A stretch of 64,000 nucleotides of DNA from JADJSS01 sp046329815 (lineage in GTDB: Bacteria; Bacteroidota; Bacteroidia; Chitinophagales; JADIYW01): NCBI GenBank assembly GCA_046329815.1, contig JAXLTY010000002.1, positions 558,001 to 622,000 on the forward strand, read 5' to 3'. Positions 9,488 through 17,903 of this stretch are shown here, piece by piece. Positions within the stretch are counted from its first letter, which is position 1, and every line of letters starts with the position of its first letter. The position numbers were made by a program, and so were the translations under genes. The notes under the pieces are model-generated. The model saw nothing but the letters and a program-made list of their open reading frames with translations. It was not told the DNA's origin and did no database searches.

Positions 9488-9521
9488 AAAAAAGGTCGAA
9501 ACATATTGTTTCGACCTTTTC
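9488..9521. terminator. Intrinsic terminator, bidirectional
   Basis: A 12-bp perfect stem (AAAGGTCGAAAC at 9491-9502 pairing with 9508-9519) closes a 5-nt loop. A-rich and T-rich flanks lie on the two sides, so it can act in both directions. It lies just after the stop of the old yellow enzyme gene on the minus strand. Confidence 0.8.
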
Positions 9522-9543
9522 AATATTAGTCTATAAATTAAAA

Positions 9544-10614
9544 CTATGCTGAATAAACCGGATAATCGGTGTATCCTTTTTCATCTGCCGTATATAATGT
9601 TTGGAAATCAACAGTAGCTAATGCATGATTTTTTTCCATTCGTTCTACAAAATCAGGATTAGAAATAAACGGTTTGCCAAATGCAATTAAGTCAGCTTTG
9701 CCTGCATCCAGATCAGCATCTGCTTTTTCTTTATTGTAACCACCGCTTAAGATCAATGTATTTTTGAATTTATTTCTTGCAGCAACCTTAATAGAATCGG
9801 GCACTACAGGCGCGCCACCACTGCTGTGATCTACTAAATGAATGTATTGAATACCAATAGCATTCAAACCTTCAAATATCGATTCATAAACAGCATCCAT
9901 AGTTGATGCATCGTATGGCATGTCATTATAAACACCGTATGGAGACAAACGAATACCTGTTTTTTCTTTACCAATCGCATCAGCAACAACTTTCGCTACT
10001 TCTAAAACAAACTTGGTTGGATCGCCATATTCATCACTTCTTTGATTGCTGGTGGTACGAATAAACTGTTCAATTAAATAACCATTTGCACCATGCAATT
10101 CTACACCATCGAAACCTGCTTCAACAGCATTTTGTGCTGCTTTTACATATTCTTGTATTGTAGCTTTCACTTCTTCAGTAGTTAATTCATGAGGAACAGG
10201 ATGTGCCTGCATGCCTTGTGTATCTGTCCACATTTCGCCGGCTGCAACGATAGCAGATGGTGCTACTAGTTTGGCACCTTCCGGCAAATTAGCAGTGTGT
10301 CCAATTCTTCCTGTATGCATCAGTTGAATAAAGATCTTTGCGCCTTCAGCATGAACTGCAGTAGTTGTCTTTTTCCAGCCATCTATCTGTGCTTGATTAT
10401 AAATTCCAGGAATACGCGCGTAACCGACACCATTTGGAGAAGGAGAGACACCTTCTGTAATAATTAAACCAGCGCCGGCTCTTTGTTGATAATACGTTGC
10501 TACTAAATCATTTGGAATATTTCCGATTGATCTTGAACGTGTCATTGGTGCCATTACTACTTTATTTTTAAGTGTAAGGCCATTTTTGTTGTAAGGTTGA
10601 AGTAAAATTGACAT
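9544..10614 (-). CDS. Alkene reductase, old yellow enzyme family
   Basis: FMN-dependent ene-reductase of the OYE/NemA group (356 aa) that reduces activated C=C bonds with NAD(P)H. Motifs seen are NKVVMAPMTRSR near the N-terminus, TEGVSPSPNG, HTGRIGH, the active-site His-Asn pair in ELHGANGYLIEQF (near residue 180), NQRSDEYGD, and the C-terminal GKPFISNPDF phosphate-binding stretch. It is cytoplasmic. It is followed by a strong terminator and is probably monocistronic. Such enzymes often answer electrophile stress. Confidence 0.93.
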   Translation of the reverse strand: MSILLQPYNKNGLTLKNKVVMAPMTRSRSIGNIPNDLVATYYQQRAGAGLIITEGVSPSPNGVGYARIPGIYNQAQIDGWKKTTTAVHAEGAKIFIQLMHTGRIGHTANLPEGAKLVAPSAIVAAGEMWTDTQGMQAHPVPHELTTEEVKATIQEYVKAAQNAVEAGFDGVELHGANGYLIEQFIRTTSNQRSDEYGDPTKFVLEVAKVVADAIGKEKTGIRLSPYGVYNDMPYDASTMDAVYESIFEGLNAIGIQYIHLVDHSSGGAPVVPDSIKVAARNKFKNTLILSGGYNKEKADADLDAGKADLIAFGKPFISNPDFVERMEKNHALATVDFQTLYTADEKGYTDYPVYSA

Positions 10615-10714
10615 AAAATGTTGAATTTATTTGAATACTTGTATATACAAATATCAATCCATTTTGTTTAAGAGTATGTTATACTAAAAAAATCTGCCTT
10701 ATTGTCAGTGATAA

Positions 10715-11143
10715 TTATTTATGTTTTTTCTTCTTAATGCTTGAGTAATAATAATCTGTAGTTTTGATAGATATAACACCATTTAAACCTTTAGCACCAT
10801 ATAATGCAGTTGTTGCAGGTCCATTGCCATTAATCACTTCAATAGAATAAATTGATTTTTCAGAAAGAGAATCTAATGCATTATATTCTGAATACTGATC
10901 ATTGATCAATAACAAAGGCGGTAATGTATCTGTATTAAATGTAAGTTCACAAGTTAGGGTGTGTCTTACATTTTTTGCCAGAGTATCTGCGATAACCGGT
11001 TTATTGTATGTGAAAGAATCAATTTCTCTGTTCAACAATATTTTAGAGATAGATTTTATCTTATTATACAACTCACTGTGTTTGTTCTGTGCAAATAAAT
11101 TATTTGCAAGAAGTAGTAATAATATCAATGCAATAGATCTCAT
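10715..11143 (-). CDS. Small exported TonB-receptor plug-like protein
   Basis: A 142-aa protein with a signal peptide (IALILLLLLANNLFAQ) and a C-terminal half that matches the end of a TonB-dependent-receptor plug domain: IEVINGNGPATTALYGAKG, then NGVISIKT. No barrel follows. It ends in a basic tail (KKKKHK). Plug-like domains without barrels also occur on Bacteroidota BlaR1-type and carboxypeptidase-like proteins, where their role is unclear. It starts 5 bp after the stop of the alcohol dehydrogenase gene and is probably cotranscribed with it. Confidence 0.65.
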   Translation of the reverse strand: MRSIALILLLLLANNLFAQNKHSELYNKIKSISKILLNREIDSFTYNKPVIADTLAKNVRHTLTCELTFNTDTLPPLLLINDQYSEYNALDSLSEKSIYSIEVINGNGPATTALYGAKGLNGVISIKTTDYYYSSIKKKKHK

Positions 11144-11148
11144 CTAAT

Positions 11149-12192
11149 CTATACCGTTGCCATATCAATCACAAAACGATATTTTACATCGCTTTTGATC
11201 ACGCGTTCGTATGCTTCGTTTACATAGTTTATATTGATAACTTCTACATCAGAAACAATATTGTGTTCAGCGCAGTAGTCCAGCATTTCCTGTGTTTCAG
11301 GAATACCACCTATAGACGATGCAGTCAAACTTCTTCCGTTTGATAATAAAGAAAAAGCACTCAACTTAATTGGCGTTTCAGGAATACCTACTAGTATTTG
11401 TGTTCCAAAAGCATTCAGCATTTTCAGATACATATCATAATCATGCTCTGCAGAAACGGTATCGATAATGAAATCGAAATAGCTAGTGCATGCTTTTACT
11501 TGATTCACATCTTTTGTATTGCAGAATTTGTGTGCGCCTAATTTCTTAGCATCTGCTTCTTTGCCTGATGATGTACTTAACACTGTTACTTCAGCGCCAA
11601 ACGACACGGCAAACTTAACAGCCATATGTCCTAAACCGCCAAGTCCTAACACCGCCACTTTATGTCCTTTACCGATGTTCCATTTTTTAATAGGTGAGTA
11701 GGTCGTAATACCTGCACACAACAACGGTGCAACACCTTCTAATGGTAATTTATCAGATACATGCAGTGCGAAATCTTTTTTCACTACGATGTTATTAGAG
11801 TAACCGCCATATGTTGGTGTCTTGCCATCTTTTTCTAAAGAGTTATATGTGTAAACTGCGCCTGTTTTGCAGAACTGCTCATAACCGCGATTACAAGTAT
11901 CACATTGTTTGCATGAATCAACCATACAGCCAACGCCTGCCAGTTCACCAACTTTAAAATCAGTAACGGCGTTGCCTACTTTCACCACGCGTCCAACAAT
12001 TTCGTGGCCCGGCACCATCGGATAAATTCCCGGAAACCACTCATCGCGTACCTGGTGAATATCTGAGTGGCAAATGCCACTGTATAAAATATCGATCATG
12101 ATGTCGTTTTCGCCTACATCGCGGCGGTCAAAATTCCATGGTACTAATTGGTCTTTTGGTTTTAGTGCTGCATATCCTTTAGCTGCTGTCAT
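11149..12192 (-). CDS. Zinc-dependent NAD(P)-dependent alcohol dehydrogenase (YahK/cinnamyl-type)
   Basis: Medium-chain dehydrogenase of 347 aa. Catalytic zinc ligands lie in GICHSDIH and PGHE. The structural zinc site shows four Cys in the block CMVDSCKQCDTCNRGYEQFC. The dinucleotide-binding loop is VAVLGLGGLGHMA. The family reduces a broad range of aldehydes with NADPH. I chose the ATG at 12192, which gives the normal N-terminus MTAAKGYAA; the frame is open for another 34 codons upstream but that extension lacks family similarity. Confidence 0.9.
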   Translation of the reverse strand: MTAAKGYAALKPKDQLVPWNFDRRDVGENDIMIDILYSGICHSDIHQVRDEWFPGIYPMVPGHEIVGRVVKVGNAVTDFKVGELAGVGCMVDSCKQCDTCNRGYEQFCKTGAVYTYNSLEKDGKTPTYGGYSNNIVVKKDFALHVSDKLPLEGVAPLLCAGITTYSPIKKWNIGKGHKVAVLGLGGLGHMAVKFAVSFGAEVTVLSTSSGKEADAKKLGAHKFCNTKDVNQVKACTSYFDFIIDTVSAEHDYDMYLKMLNAFGTQILVGIPETPIKLSAFSLLSNGRSLTASSIGGIPETQEMLDYCAEHNIVSDVEVININYVNEAYERVIKSDVKYRFVIDMATV

Positions 12193-12308
12193 TGTATTTA
12201 ATTTATTTGCGAGTGAAGTTAATTCATTCTTGTCGGAAAAGAAACATAAAAGATTGTTATAAATGCTTTGCGTTATGGCGAGGCACGAAGCCATCTCATA
12301 TTACGAAG

Positions 12309-13340
12309 TTATTCTAAATTCAACCTGCTGATCTTAATACATTGTTTTGTAACAAAACTTTCTGAATAATCTAAGTAAATAACATTCGGAATTCGTCCTT
12401 TACGGATTTGACCAATACTAATTAACGAATCCATAACTGGTGCAATAGTAACATTCGCACTGTCTGCAGTTTTATGAATTGACGGCGCATTCGGATTCAG
12501 CGCACAATTGATCGACTGCAATTCGTTCTGTGTAATTTGCCAGCTAAACTGGAATAAGTGATTACCATCATTTGAGAAATTACGGTAAAGCGTCAGTTGT
12601 CCTTGGTGCATATCTTTTAAGTAATGGCTGTTCGTCCATGCACCTTCTTTTGGTATATAATTGCCGCTAAACATACCGTTTGCTCTGTTTGTTGCATTAT
12701 TTGCAATACCTTCATACATCATCAGCACTTTTCCTGAAGTACCATTTCCGATGATATCTTTCAATGGTTGATGAATAAATGAAACAGAAGACGCTGTTGT
12801 TTCTTTATAGATTTTATCACCAAGTAATCGGTAAGTTAAATTCAAAAAAGCAGTGTCTGTTACAGAAGTACCGCAGAAATGACTAAACTCTAAGATAACC
12901 AATTCCGCATGCGTATCTAAAAAAGTATTGATGTCGTTGTAAATAGTAGTTAAATAGGCACCTTTACAACCAAGGCCTCCACAACCGGTTGAATGTTCTG
13001 TATAAAATTTATTATCGGCAAACGATGGACGCACATCAAAAATACGGATACCTTGTTTTAACTGATCGGCAAAGTTGAGCAACTGCGTTTCTGTATTGCA
13101 GTAATTGGCGCCAAAAGTACAACTATTTAATTCATACAAACCTGCATCGTGTGCGCCTGGCATCATAATATCTATCAGTGCAATATTTTTGGAAGCATAC
13201 AATGTGATGAGATCATGCATCCAGCTTTCCGTTTTTACTTCAACAGCAGGTGGCGCAATTCTCGCATTGTTATTGGTTTCTTTTTTGCAGGAAAATAGTA
13301 ATATAGACAAGAAGAATAAGGTGAAAAATTTATAATACAT
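12309..13340 (-). CDS. PI-PLC X-domain-like phosphodiesterase, lipoprotein
   Basis: A 343-aa lipoprotein (LLFSC lipobox at about residues 14-18) with a phosphatidylinositol-specific phospholipase C-like TIM-barrel. The first catalytic His is in MMPGAHDAGLYEL. The GIRIFDVRPSF and FYTEHS blocks follow, with the second His in EHS. The EFSHFCG segment comes next. Bacterial members cleave phosphoinositides or related phosphodiesters outside the cytoplasm; the substrate here is unknown. It lies 116 bp upstream of the alcohol dehydrogenase on the same strand. Confidence 0.75.
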   Translation of the reverse strand: MYYKFFTLFFLSILLFSCKKETNNNARIAPPAVEVKTESWMHDLITLYASKNIALIDIMMPGAHDAGLYELNSCTFGANYCNTETQLLNFADQLKQGIRIFDVRPSFADNKFYTEHSTGCGGLGCKGAYLTTIYNDINTFLDTHAELVILEFSHFCGTSVTDTAFLNLTYRLLGDKIYKETTASSVSFIHQPLKDIIGNGTSGKVLMMYEGIANNATNRANGMFSGNYIPKEGAWTNSHYLKDMHQGQLTLYRNFSNDGNHLFQFSWQITQNELQSINCALNPNAPSIHKTADSANVTIAPVMDSLISIGQIRKGRIPNVIYLDYSESFVTKQCIKISRLNLE

Positions 13341-13481
13341 AATGTGTTTTTATTGTGTAAATAAAGTTACACAAAATTTTAGCAATTCTACTTCGTATAT
13401 CATATGGGCAGCGAAATTGTTAAGAAATCACTATTTATAAACTTAATTCGTTTATTGCTTTACATAAAAAACGGAATTGTG

Positions 13482-13489
13482 TAGTTTTG
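13482..13489 (+). promoter_or_regulatory. -7 box (TAGTTTTG) of ilvB
   Basis: TAGTTTTG fits TAnnTTTG, with a TTG at 13455-13457 as a possible -33 element. The ATG at 13510 lies 20 bp downstream. This argues against the longer frame starting at 13477. Confidence 0.55.
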
Positions 13490-13509
13490 TAGATAGTCAT
13501 TTTAAACTG

Positions 13510-15219
13510 ATGGAAGAAAACAAGCAAATATCCGGCGCTGAAGCAGTGATCAAATCTTTAATTGCTGAAGGAATTGAAGTAATTTATGGTTATCCTGGTG
13601 GCGCAATTATGCCGATCTACGATGCACTTTGGCATTACCAGGACAAGATCAACCACGTTTTAACACGCCACGAGCAAGGTGCGGTGCATGCTGCCGAAGG
13701 TTGGGCGCGTATCAAAGGAAAAGCAGGTGTGTGCTTCGCAACATCAGGACCAGGTGCTACCAATTTGATTACCGGTATCGCTGATGCCGTTATGGATTCT
13801 ACACCATTGGTGTGTATTACCGGACAAGTGGCGAAACATTTATTAGGTACGGATGCTTTCCAGGAAACCGATGTAGTTGGTATTACGATGCCAATTACCA
13901 AATGGAACTATCAGGTCACAAATGCTGCTGAAATTCCGGAAGTAATTGCCAAAGCATTTTATATAGCCAATTCAGGTAAGCCGGGTCCGGTTTTGATCGA
14001 TATTACTAAAAACGCGCAGTTCGAATTGATGGATTGGAAGGGTTATCCTACCTTTGAAAATGTGCGTGGATATAATCCTAAACAAACACCATCTGTCGCT
14101 GATTTGGAAAAGGCAGCTTCTATCATCAATACAGCTAAAAAACCATTGGTGCTTGCTGGTCAGGGTGTTATCATTTCTCAGGCAAGAGAGGCATTGGAAG
14201 CATTTTCTGCTAAAACAGGTATTCCTGTGGCTACGACTATGCAAGGTTTAGGTGGTTTTGATCCTGAACATGCAAACTATGTCGGTTTGCCGGGTATGCA
14301 CGGAAACTATTCTGTGAACATCAAAATGAATGAATGTGATGTGATGATTGCAGTCGGTATGCGTTTCGATGACCGTGTAACCGGCGATGTAAATAAATTT
14401 GGTAAGCAAGCGAAGATTATTCATATCGAAATCGACCCTGTTGAGATTAATAAAGTATTGAAAACAGAAGTTGGTATTTGCGCAGATGCAAAAGAAGCAT
14501 TGGAAGCATTATTGCCTTTAGTGTCTGAAAACCAACATAATGAATGGATTCAATCATTTAAAGAATTAGATAAAGAGGAGCAGGAAATTGTTATAAAACA
14601 CGCAGTACATCCGGAAACAGAAGGCATCAAAATGGGTGAAATCATGCACTTGATTGATCAAAAAACCAAAGGCGAAGCCATTATTATACCGGATGTTGGC
14701 CAGCACCAAATGTACGCGATGCGTTATTATACCTACAGAAAACCGAATTCGTGGATTTCCAGCGGTGGTTTAGGTACGATGGGCTTTTCGATTCCTGCAT
14801 CTATCGGCGCGCAAATGGCAGCACCTGACCGCACTGTTGTCGTTGTTGTTGGCGATGGCTGTTTCCAAATGACTGTACAGGAACTCGGCACTATATGGCA
14901 AAACGACCTGAATGTGAAGATCGTTATCTTTAATAATAATTATTTAGGTATGGTTCGTCAATGGCAGCAGCTATTCTTCGATAACCGATATTCTTCTGTA
15001 GAATTAAAAAATCCTGATTTTATCGCCATTGCCAAAGGTTTCCGACTGGAAGCCGCAAAAGTTGAAAAGCGCGAAGATTTAAGCGCTGCGTTAGACACGA
15101 TGTTCGCGCACAAAGGCGGTTATGTGTTGGAAGTAGTGGTTGAAAAAGAAGAAAACCTGTTCCCAATGGTACCAAGCGGTGCGGCTTGCAGCGATGTAAT
15201 TTTAGAACCGAGTAAATAA
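13510..15219 (+). CDS. ilvB: Acetolactate synthase large (catalytic) subunit
   Basis: Thiamine-diphosphate enzyme that makes 2-acetolactate or 2-aceto-2-hydroxybutyrate, the first common step of valine, leucine and isoleucine synthesis. The N-terminal block YPGGAIMPIYDAL, the catalytic Glu in RHEQGA, and the C-terminal ThDP/Mg motif GDGCFQMTVQELGT with NNNYLGMVRQWQ are all present. Length 569 aa from the ATG at 13510. The short ACT-domain gene follows after 4 bp and is its likely regulatory partner. ilvC lies 4.2 kb further on behind accessory genes. Confidence 0.95.
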   Translation: MEENKQISGAEAVIKSLIAEGIEVIYGYPGGAIMPIYDALWHYQDKINHVLTRHEQGAVHAAEGWARIKGKAGVCFATSGPGATNLITGIADAVMDSTPLVCITGQVAKHLLGTDAFQETDVVGITMPITKWNYQVTNAAEIPEVIAKAFYIANSGKPGPVLIDITKNAQFELMDWKGYPTFENVRGYNPKQTPSVADLEKAASIINTAKKPLVLAGQGVIISQAREALEAFSAKTGIPVATTMQGLGGFDPEHANYVGLPGMHGNYSVNIKMNECDVMIAVGMRFDDRVTGDVNKFGKQAKIIHIEIDPVEINKVLKTEVGICADAKEALEALLPLVSENQHNEWIQSFKELDKEEQEIVIKHAVHPETEGIKMGEIMHLIDQKTKGEAIIIPDVGQHQMYAMRYYTYRKPNSWISSGGLGTMGFSIPASIGAQMAAPDRTVVVVVGDGCFQMTVQELGTIWQNDLNVKIVIFNNNYLGMVRQWQQLFFDNRYSSVELKNPDFIAIAKGFRLEAAKVEKREDLSAALDTMFAHKGGYVLEVVVEKEENLFPMVPSGAACSDVILEPSK

Positions 15220-15223
15220 AATA

Positions 15224-15460
15224 ATGAAAGCATACAAAATACAATTCATATCCTATAATCAACCTGTTTTAATTGGTAGATTTATGCTAATATTCTCTCG
15301 AAGAAGAGTAGATGTGACCAATTTTTCTTTTCGTAAAATCGATGAAAACGACGGCGAATTTACCATTGAATTCAATGCCGAACAATGGACAGCCGAAAAT
15401 CTTCTAAAGCAAATTCAAAAACAAATAGACATTTTTGAAGCAAAATTAATAGCTTTGTAA
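15224..15460 (+). CDS. Short ACT-domain protein, putative acetolactate synthase small subunit (IlvM-like)
   Basis: A 78-aa protein 4 bp after ilvB. It has the shape of one ACT domain: an initial strand (KIQFISYNQPVLIGRFML), then RRRVDVTNFSFRKID, a strand with EFTIEF, and a closing helix. Position and fold suggest the regulatory subunit of acetolactate synthase. It is closer in size to enterobacterial IlvM than to the usual IlvN of about 160-180 aa, so the second domain is missing. Whether it confers valine feedback cannot be judged. Confidence 0.7.
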   Translation: MKAYKIQFISYNQPVLIGRFMLIFSRRRVDVTNFSFRKIDENDGEFTIEFNAEQWTAENLLKQIQKQIDIFEAKLIAL

Positions 15461-15502
15461 TTCAAGAATAACTTATTATATTTTAACAATTAAAATTAAC
15501 AA

Positions 15503-15988
15503 ATGAAAATACTTTATCATTCAATTTTATTTTCAATTTTTACTATGTTTGTACAAACGGTTAAAGCACAAGCGGTTTCGTTAGCTTCTGGTGGAACAGC
15601 AACAGGCACAGGCGGCTCATTAAGCTATTCTGTAGGGCAAGTAGCAGATATAAAAGCTACTGGAACAAACGGTTCAGTAGGTTCTGGTATTCAACAACCG
15701 TATGAGATTTTTATCGTTACAGCTATAAAAGATAATAAACTAAACATTATCACAAAACTTTTTCCAAATCCAACAACCGATTTTATTACGCTCGATATTA
15801 ATAATGCAGAAACTAAAGATTTGTCTTACACCTTAACAGACATCAATGGCAAAACGATTGCTCAACAAAACATAACATCTTCATCCACCAATATCTCAAT
15901 GGCTGATTATGCAACAGGTGTTTATTTTCTGAATATTACCAACAAAGACAATCAAGTTCAATCATACAAAATTTTAAAAAATAAGTAA
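15503..15988 (+). CDS. Small secreted protein with T9SS type A sorting domain
   Basis: A 161-aa exported protein: signal peptide, a short Gly/Ser/Thr-rich domain (ASGGTATGTGGSLSYSVGQ, ending GIQQPYEI), then a type IX secretion C-terminal domain. The tail is recognised by LFPNPTTDFITLD at about residues 90-102, GKTIAQQ, and the end motif ATGVYFLNIT. Such proteins are exported through the T9SS and attached to the surface. The next gene starts 4 bp later; this pair recurs in Bacteroidota genomes to my knowledge. Confidence 0.8.
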   Translation: MKILYHSILFSIFTMFVQTVKAQAVSLASGGTATGTGGSLSYSVGQVADIKATGTNGSVGSGIQQPYEIFIVTAIKDNKLNIITKLFPNPTTDFITLDINNAETKDLSYTLTDINGKTIAQQNITSSSTNISMADYATGVYFLNITNKDNQVQSYKILKNK

Positions 15989-15992
15989 TCAC

Positions 15993-17150
15993 ATGAAATT
16001 TATCTACCAATCAACACTACTATTAGTATTGTGCTTCTTGGCGCAATTTTCTAATGCACAAGCACCACAAAAAATGACCTACCAAGCAGTTATTCGCAAT
16101 GCAAGCAATGCCTTAATTACCAACACATCTGTAGGCATGCGTTTAAGCATTTTAAAAGGATCTGCTTCCGGCACATCTGTTTATACAGAAACACAAACCA
16201 CCACCACCAACGCAAATGGTATTATTACGATAGAAGTTGGCGCAGGAACAGTAGTGTCTGGTAATATATCTGCAATAAACTGGGCACAAGGTCCATATTT
16301 CATCAAAACAGAAACAGACCCAACAGGTGGCACAAACTATACCATTACTGGTACATCTCAATTCTTAAGTGTGCCATATGCGTTTTATGCAAAAACAGCC
16401 GATTCAGTTGCCAATGCGCCAACTTTAGCAAAAGTATTAGCCAATGGCAATAGTGCAAATTCATTAAAAATTGCAAATGTATCAGACCCAACATTAAATC
16501 AAGATGCTGCCACTAAAAAATATGTGGATGATAAAGTGGCTACAATACAAAATGGAAATTCATCTTTAGGCAAAAATATTGGTATTATTACGACCTCAGG
16601 AAATGCTTCTGCTTGGAATAGTAATAATAGCACTTGGTATAGCGTTAGTATGGGCGGAAATGGTAAAAAAGTTGTTGAATCAAATGGAAATATAGCTGCT
16701 GCAACAGATGCAGGTAATGCTGCTGCTTGGAATAGCTCTACAAATTCCTGGGTAACAATTAGTTTAGGAGGAAATTATGATTCTATAGCTGGTTCAAATG
16801 GAAACTTTGTTTTTTCTACTTCATCAGGTAATGCTGCGGTATGGAATAAACAAACGAATACCTGGACTTCTATTAGTTTGGGCGGTAATGGTTATGCTAT
16901 TGCGGGTTCAAATGGAAATTTTGTATTTGCAACTACAACAGGTAATGCGGCTGCATATAATAATCTAACTAGTATTTGGACTACTATTAGTTTAGGAGGT
17001 AATGCAAAAAAGATTACTGCATCGAATGGTAATTTTGGATTTATTACAACATCGGGTAATGCTGCATCATGGAATAGTACAACTAGTACATGGACATCTA
17101 CTAGTTTAGGTGGAAATGGTTTAGATATTGCTGGTTCAACAGAACCATAA
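15993..17150 (+). CDS. Secreted protein with five 38-residue repeats
   Basis: A 385-aa exported protein. After the signal peptide (ending NAQAPQ) comes the conserved domain MTYQAVIRNASNALITNTSV through SVPYAFYAKTADS (about residues 24-135), common in Bacteroidota surface proteins. A short spacer with DAATKKYVDDKV follows. Five tandem repeats of 38 residues (114 bp) fill 16575 to the end, each with the pattern GNAAxWN, TxxWxSISLGGN and AGSNG. The periodic W and GG suggest small beta-propeller-like blades. The repeats end abruptly at the stop (STEP) and no T9SS tail is visible. Confidence 0.7.
   Translation: MKFIYQSTLLLVLCFLAQFSNAQAPQKMTYQAVIRNASNALITNTSVGMRLSILKGSASGTSVYTETQTTTTNANGIITIEVGAGTVVSGNISAINWAQGPYFIKTETDPTGGTNYTITGTSQFLSVPYAFYAKTADSVANAPTLAKVLANGNSANSLKIANVSDPTLNQDAATKKYVDDKVATIQNGNSSLGKNIGIITTSGNASAWNSNNSTWYSVSMGGNGKKVVESNGNIAAATDAGNAAAWNSSTNSWVTISLGGNYDSIAGSNGNFVFSTSSGNAAVWNKQTNTWTSISLGGNGYAIAGSNGNFVFATTTGNAAAYNNLTSIWTTISLGGNAKKITASNGNFGFITTSGNAASWNSTTSTWTSTSLGGNGLDIAGSTEP
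16575..17144 (+). repeat. Five in-frame 114-bp tandem repeats
   Basis: Five units beginning at 16575, 16689, 16803, 16917 and 17031, each 114 bp and each encoding 38 residues. Units 2-5 are closest to each other; unit 1 is more diverged. They form the C-terminal half of the surface protein at 15993-17150. Confidence 0.85.
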
Positions 17151-17178
17151 TTAAAAATTAGTGTATATATTGTTTAAT

Positions 17179-17286
17179 GGTCGGTGTCTCACCAACCATG
17201 TGCATATTTCGGTCGGTGAGGACACCGACCGATAGGCAAAACCATGTGCATGTTTCGGTCGGTGAGGACACCGACCGATAGGCAAA
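17179..17286. repeat. Tandem 46-bp hairpin repeats with a decayed inverted copy
   Basis: Two copies of a 46-bp sequence lie directly in tandem at 17195-17240 and 17241-17286, differing at one base. Each holds a perfect 10-bp inverted repeat (TCGGTCGGTG, loop AGGA, CACCGACCGA). A third, partly decayed copy in the opposite orientation (GGTCGGTGTC next to TCACCAACC) lies at about 17179-17197. They sit between the convergent surface-protein and XRE genes and could act as terminators or be a mobile REP-like repeat. Confidence 0.75.
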
Positions 17287-17317
17287 TGACCAATACCCAA
17301 TGACCAATATTTAATGT

Positions 17318-17689
17318 TTAATGCTTTAGCAACGCTTCTACTTCCTCTACGCTTTTGCCTATTAACCAGTCATTTATAGTGGTTACTTTGCTGGCGGCTT
17401 CCATCGTTTTTAGCTGATGCAGGGCATGGTTTTCGGGCAATTGCATATCGCGCAGCACAAACAAATCGTTAGGTGTGCAGTTCAGCGCCACGCATAGCTT
17501 AGTGAGCAGATGATAGTTTATCTGTACTGTTTTGCCATGCACCAAATTTTGCGCTGACACACTATTAATGCCCAATTTCACTAAATAGGCAATCGGCTTG
17601 GTAATATTTCGTAGCTTGAGCATAGGCATAATATCTAATAGGATGGTACTCTGTGGAATATGTATCGATTTTCTTTTATGTTTTAGCAT
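17318..17689 (-). CDS. XRE-family helix-turn-helix regulator
   Basis: A 123-aa DNA-binding protein of the Cro/C1 type. The helix-turn-helix region covers about residues 25-82: a first helix around LKLRNITKPIAYLVKLG, the recognition segment SVSAQNLVHGKTVQINYHLL, then LCVALNCTPNDLF, the usual end of this fold. A C-terminal extension (HQLKTMEAASKV to EEVEALLKH) may mediate oligomerisation. An AAGG lies 2 nt before the ATG. Its predicted promoter abuts the eight-unit 21-bp array, which is a candidate operator, though nothing in the sequence proves binding. Confidence 0.8.
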   Translation of the reverse strand: MLKHKRKSIHIPQSTILLDIMPMLKLRNITKPIAYLVKLGINSVSAQNLVHGKTVQINYHLLTKLCVALNCTPNDLFVLRDMQLPENHALHQLKTMEAASKVTTINDWLIGKSVEEVEALLKH

Positions 17690-17706
17690 TACCTTGATTT
17701 TTATCC

Positions 17707-17714
17707 TAAAGATA
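17707..17714 (-). promoter_or_regulatory. Possible -7 box (TATCTTTA) of the XRE gene
   Basis: On the minus strand TATCTTTA resembles TAnnTTTG and lies 17 bp upstream of the ATG. The 21-bp array begins 22 bp further upstream at 17736, so the repeats would occupy the -33 region and beyond. Confidence 0.35.
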
Positions 17715-17735
17715 CATTTTTTTATTAATAATAAT

Positions 17736-17903
17736 AATCTCTAAACTAAAATTATTAATCTCTATAAAAAAATTATTAATCTCTAAAAAAAAAGTAATAA
17801 TTACTAAACAAAAAATAATAATCTCTAAATATTAAATACTAATCTCTAAATACAAAATATAAATCTCTAAATGTAAAATATTAATCTCTAATCTGAAATA
17901 GAC
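17736..17903. repeat. Array A: eight units, exact 21-bp pitch, core AATCTCTAAATA
   Basis: The octamer AATCTCTA begins at 17736, 17757, 17778, 17820, 17841, 17862 and 17883, with one variant (AATTACTA) at 17799. All eight starts are exactly 21 bp apart. The rest of each unit is A/T-rich and variable. The array lies in the divergent intergenic region upstream of the XRE gene. On the minus strand the units read as Leu-Glu-Ile heptads, but a stop in unit 5 breaks that frame. Confidence 0.9.
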
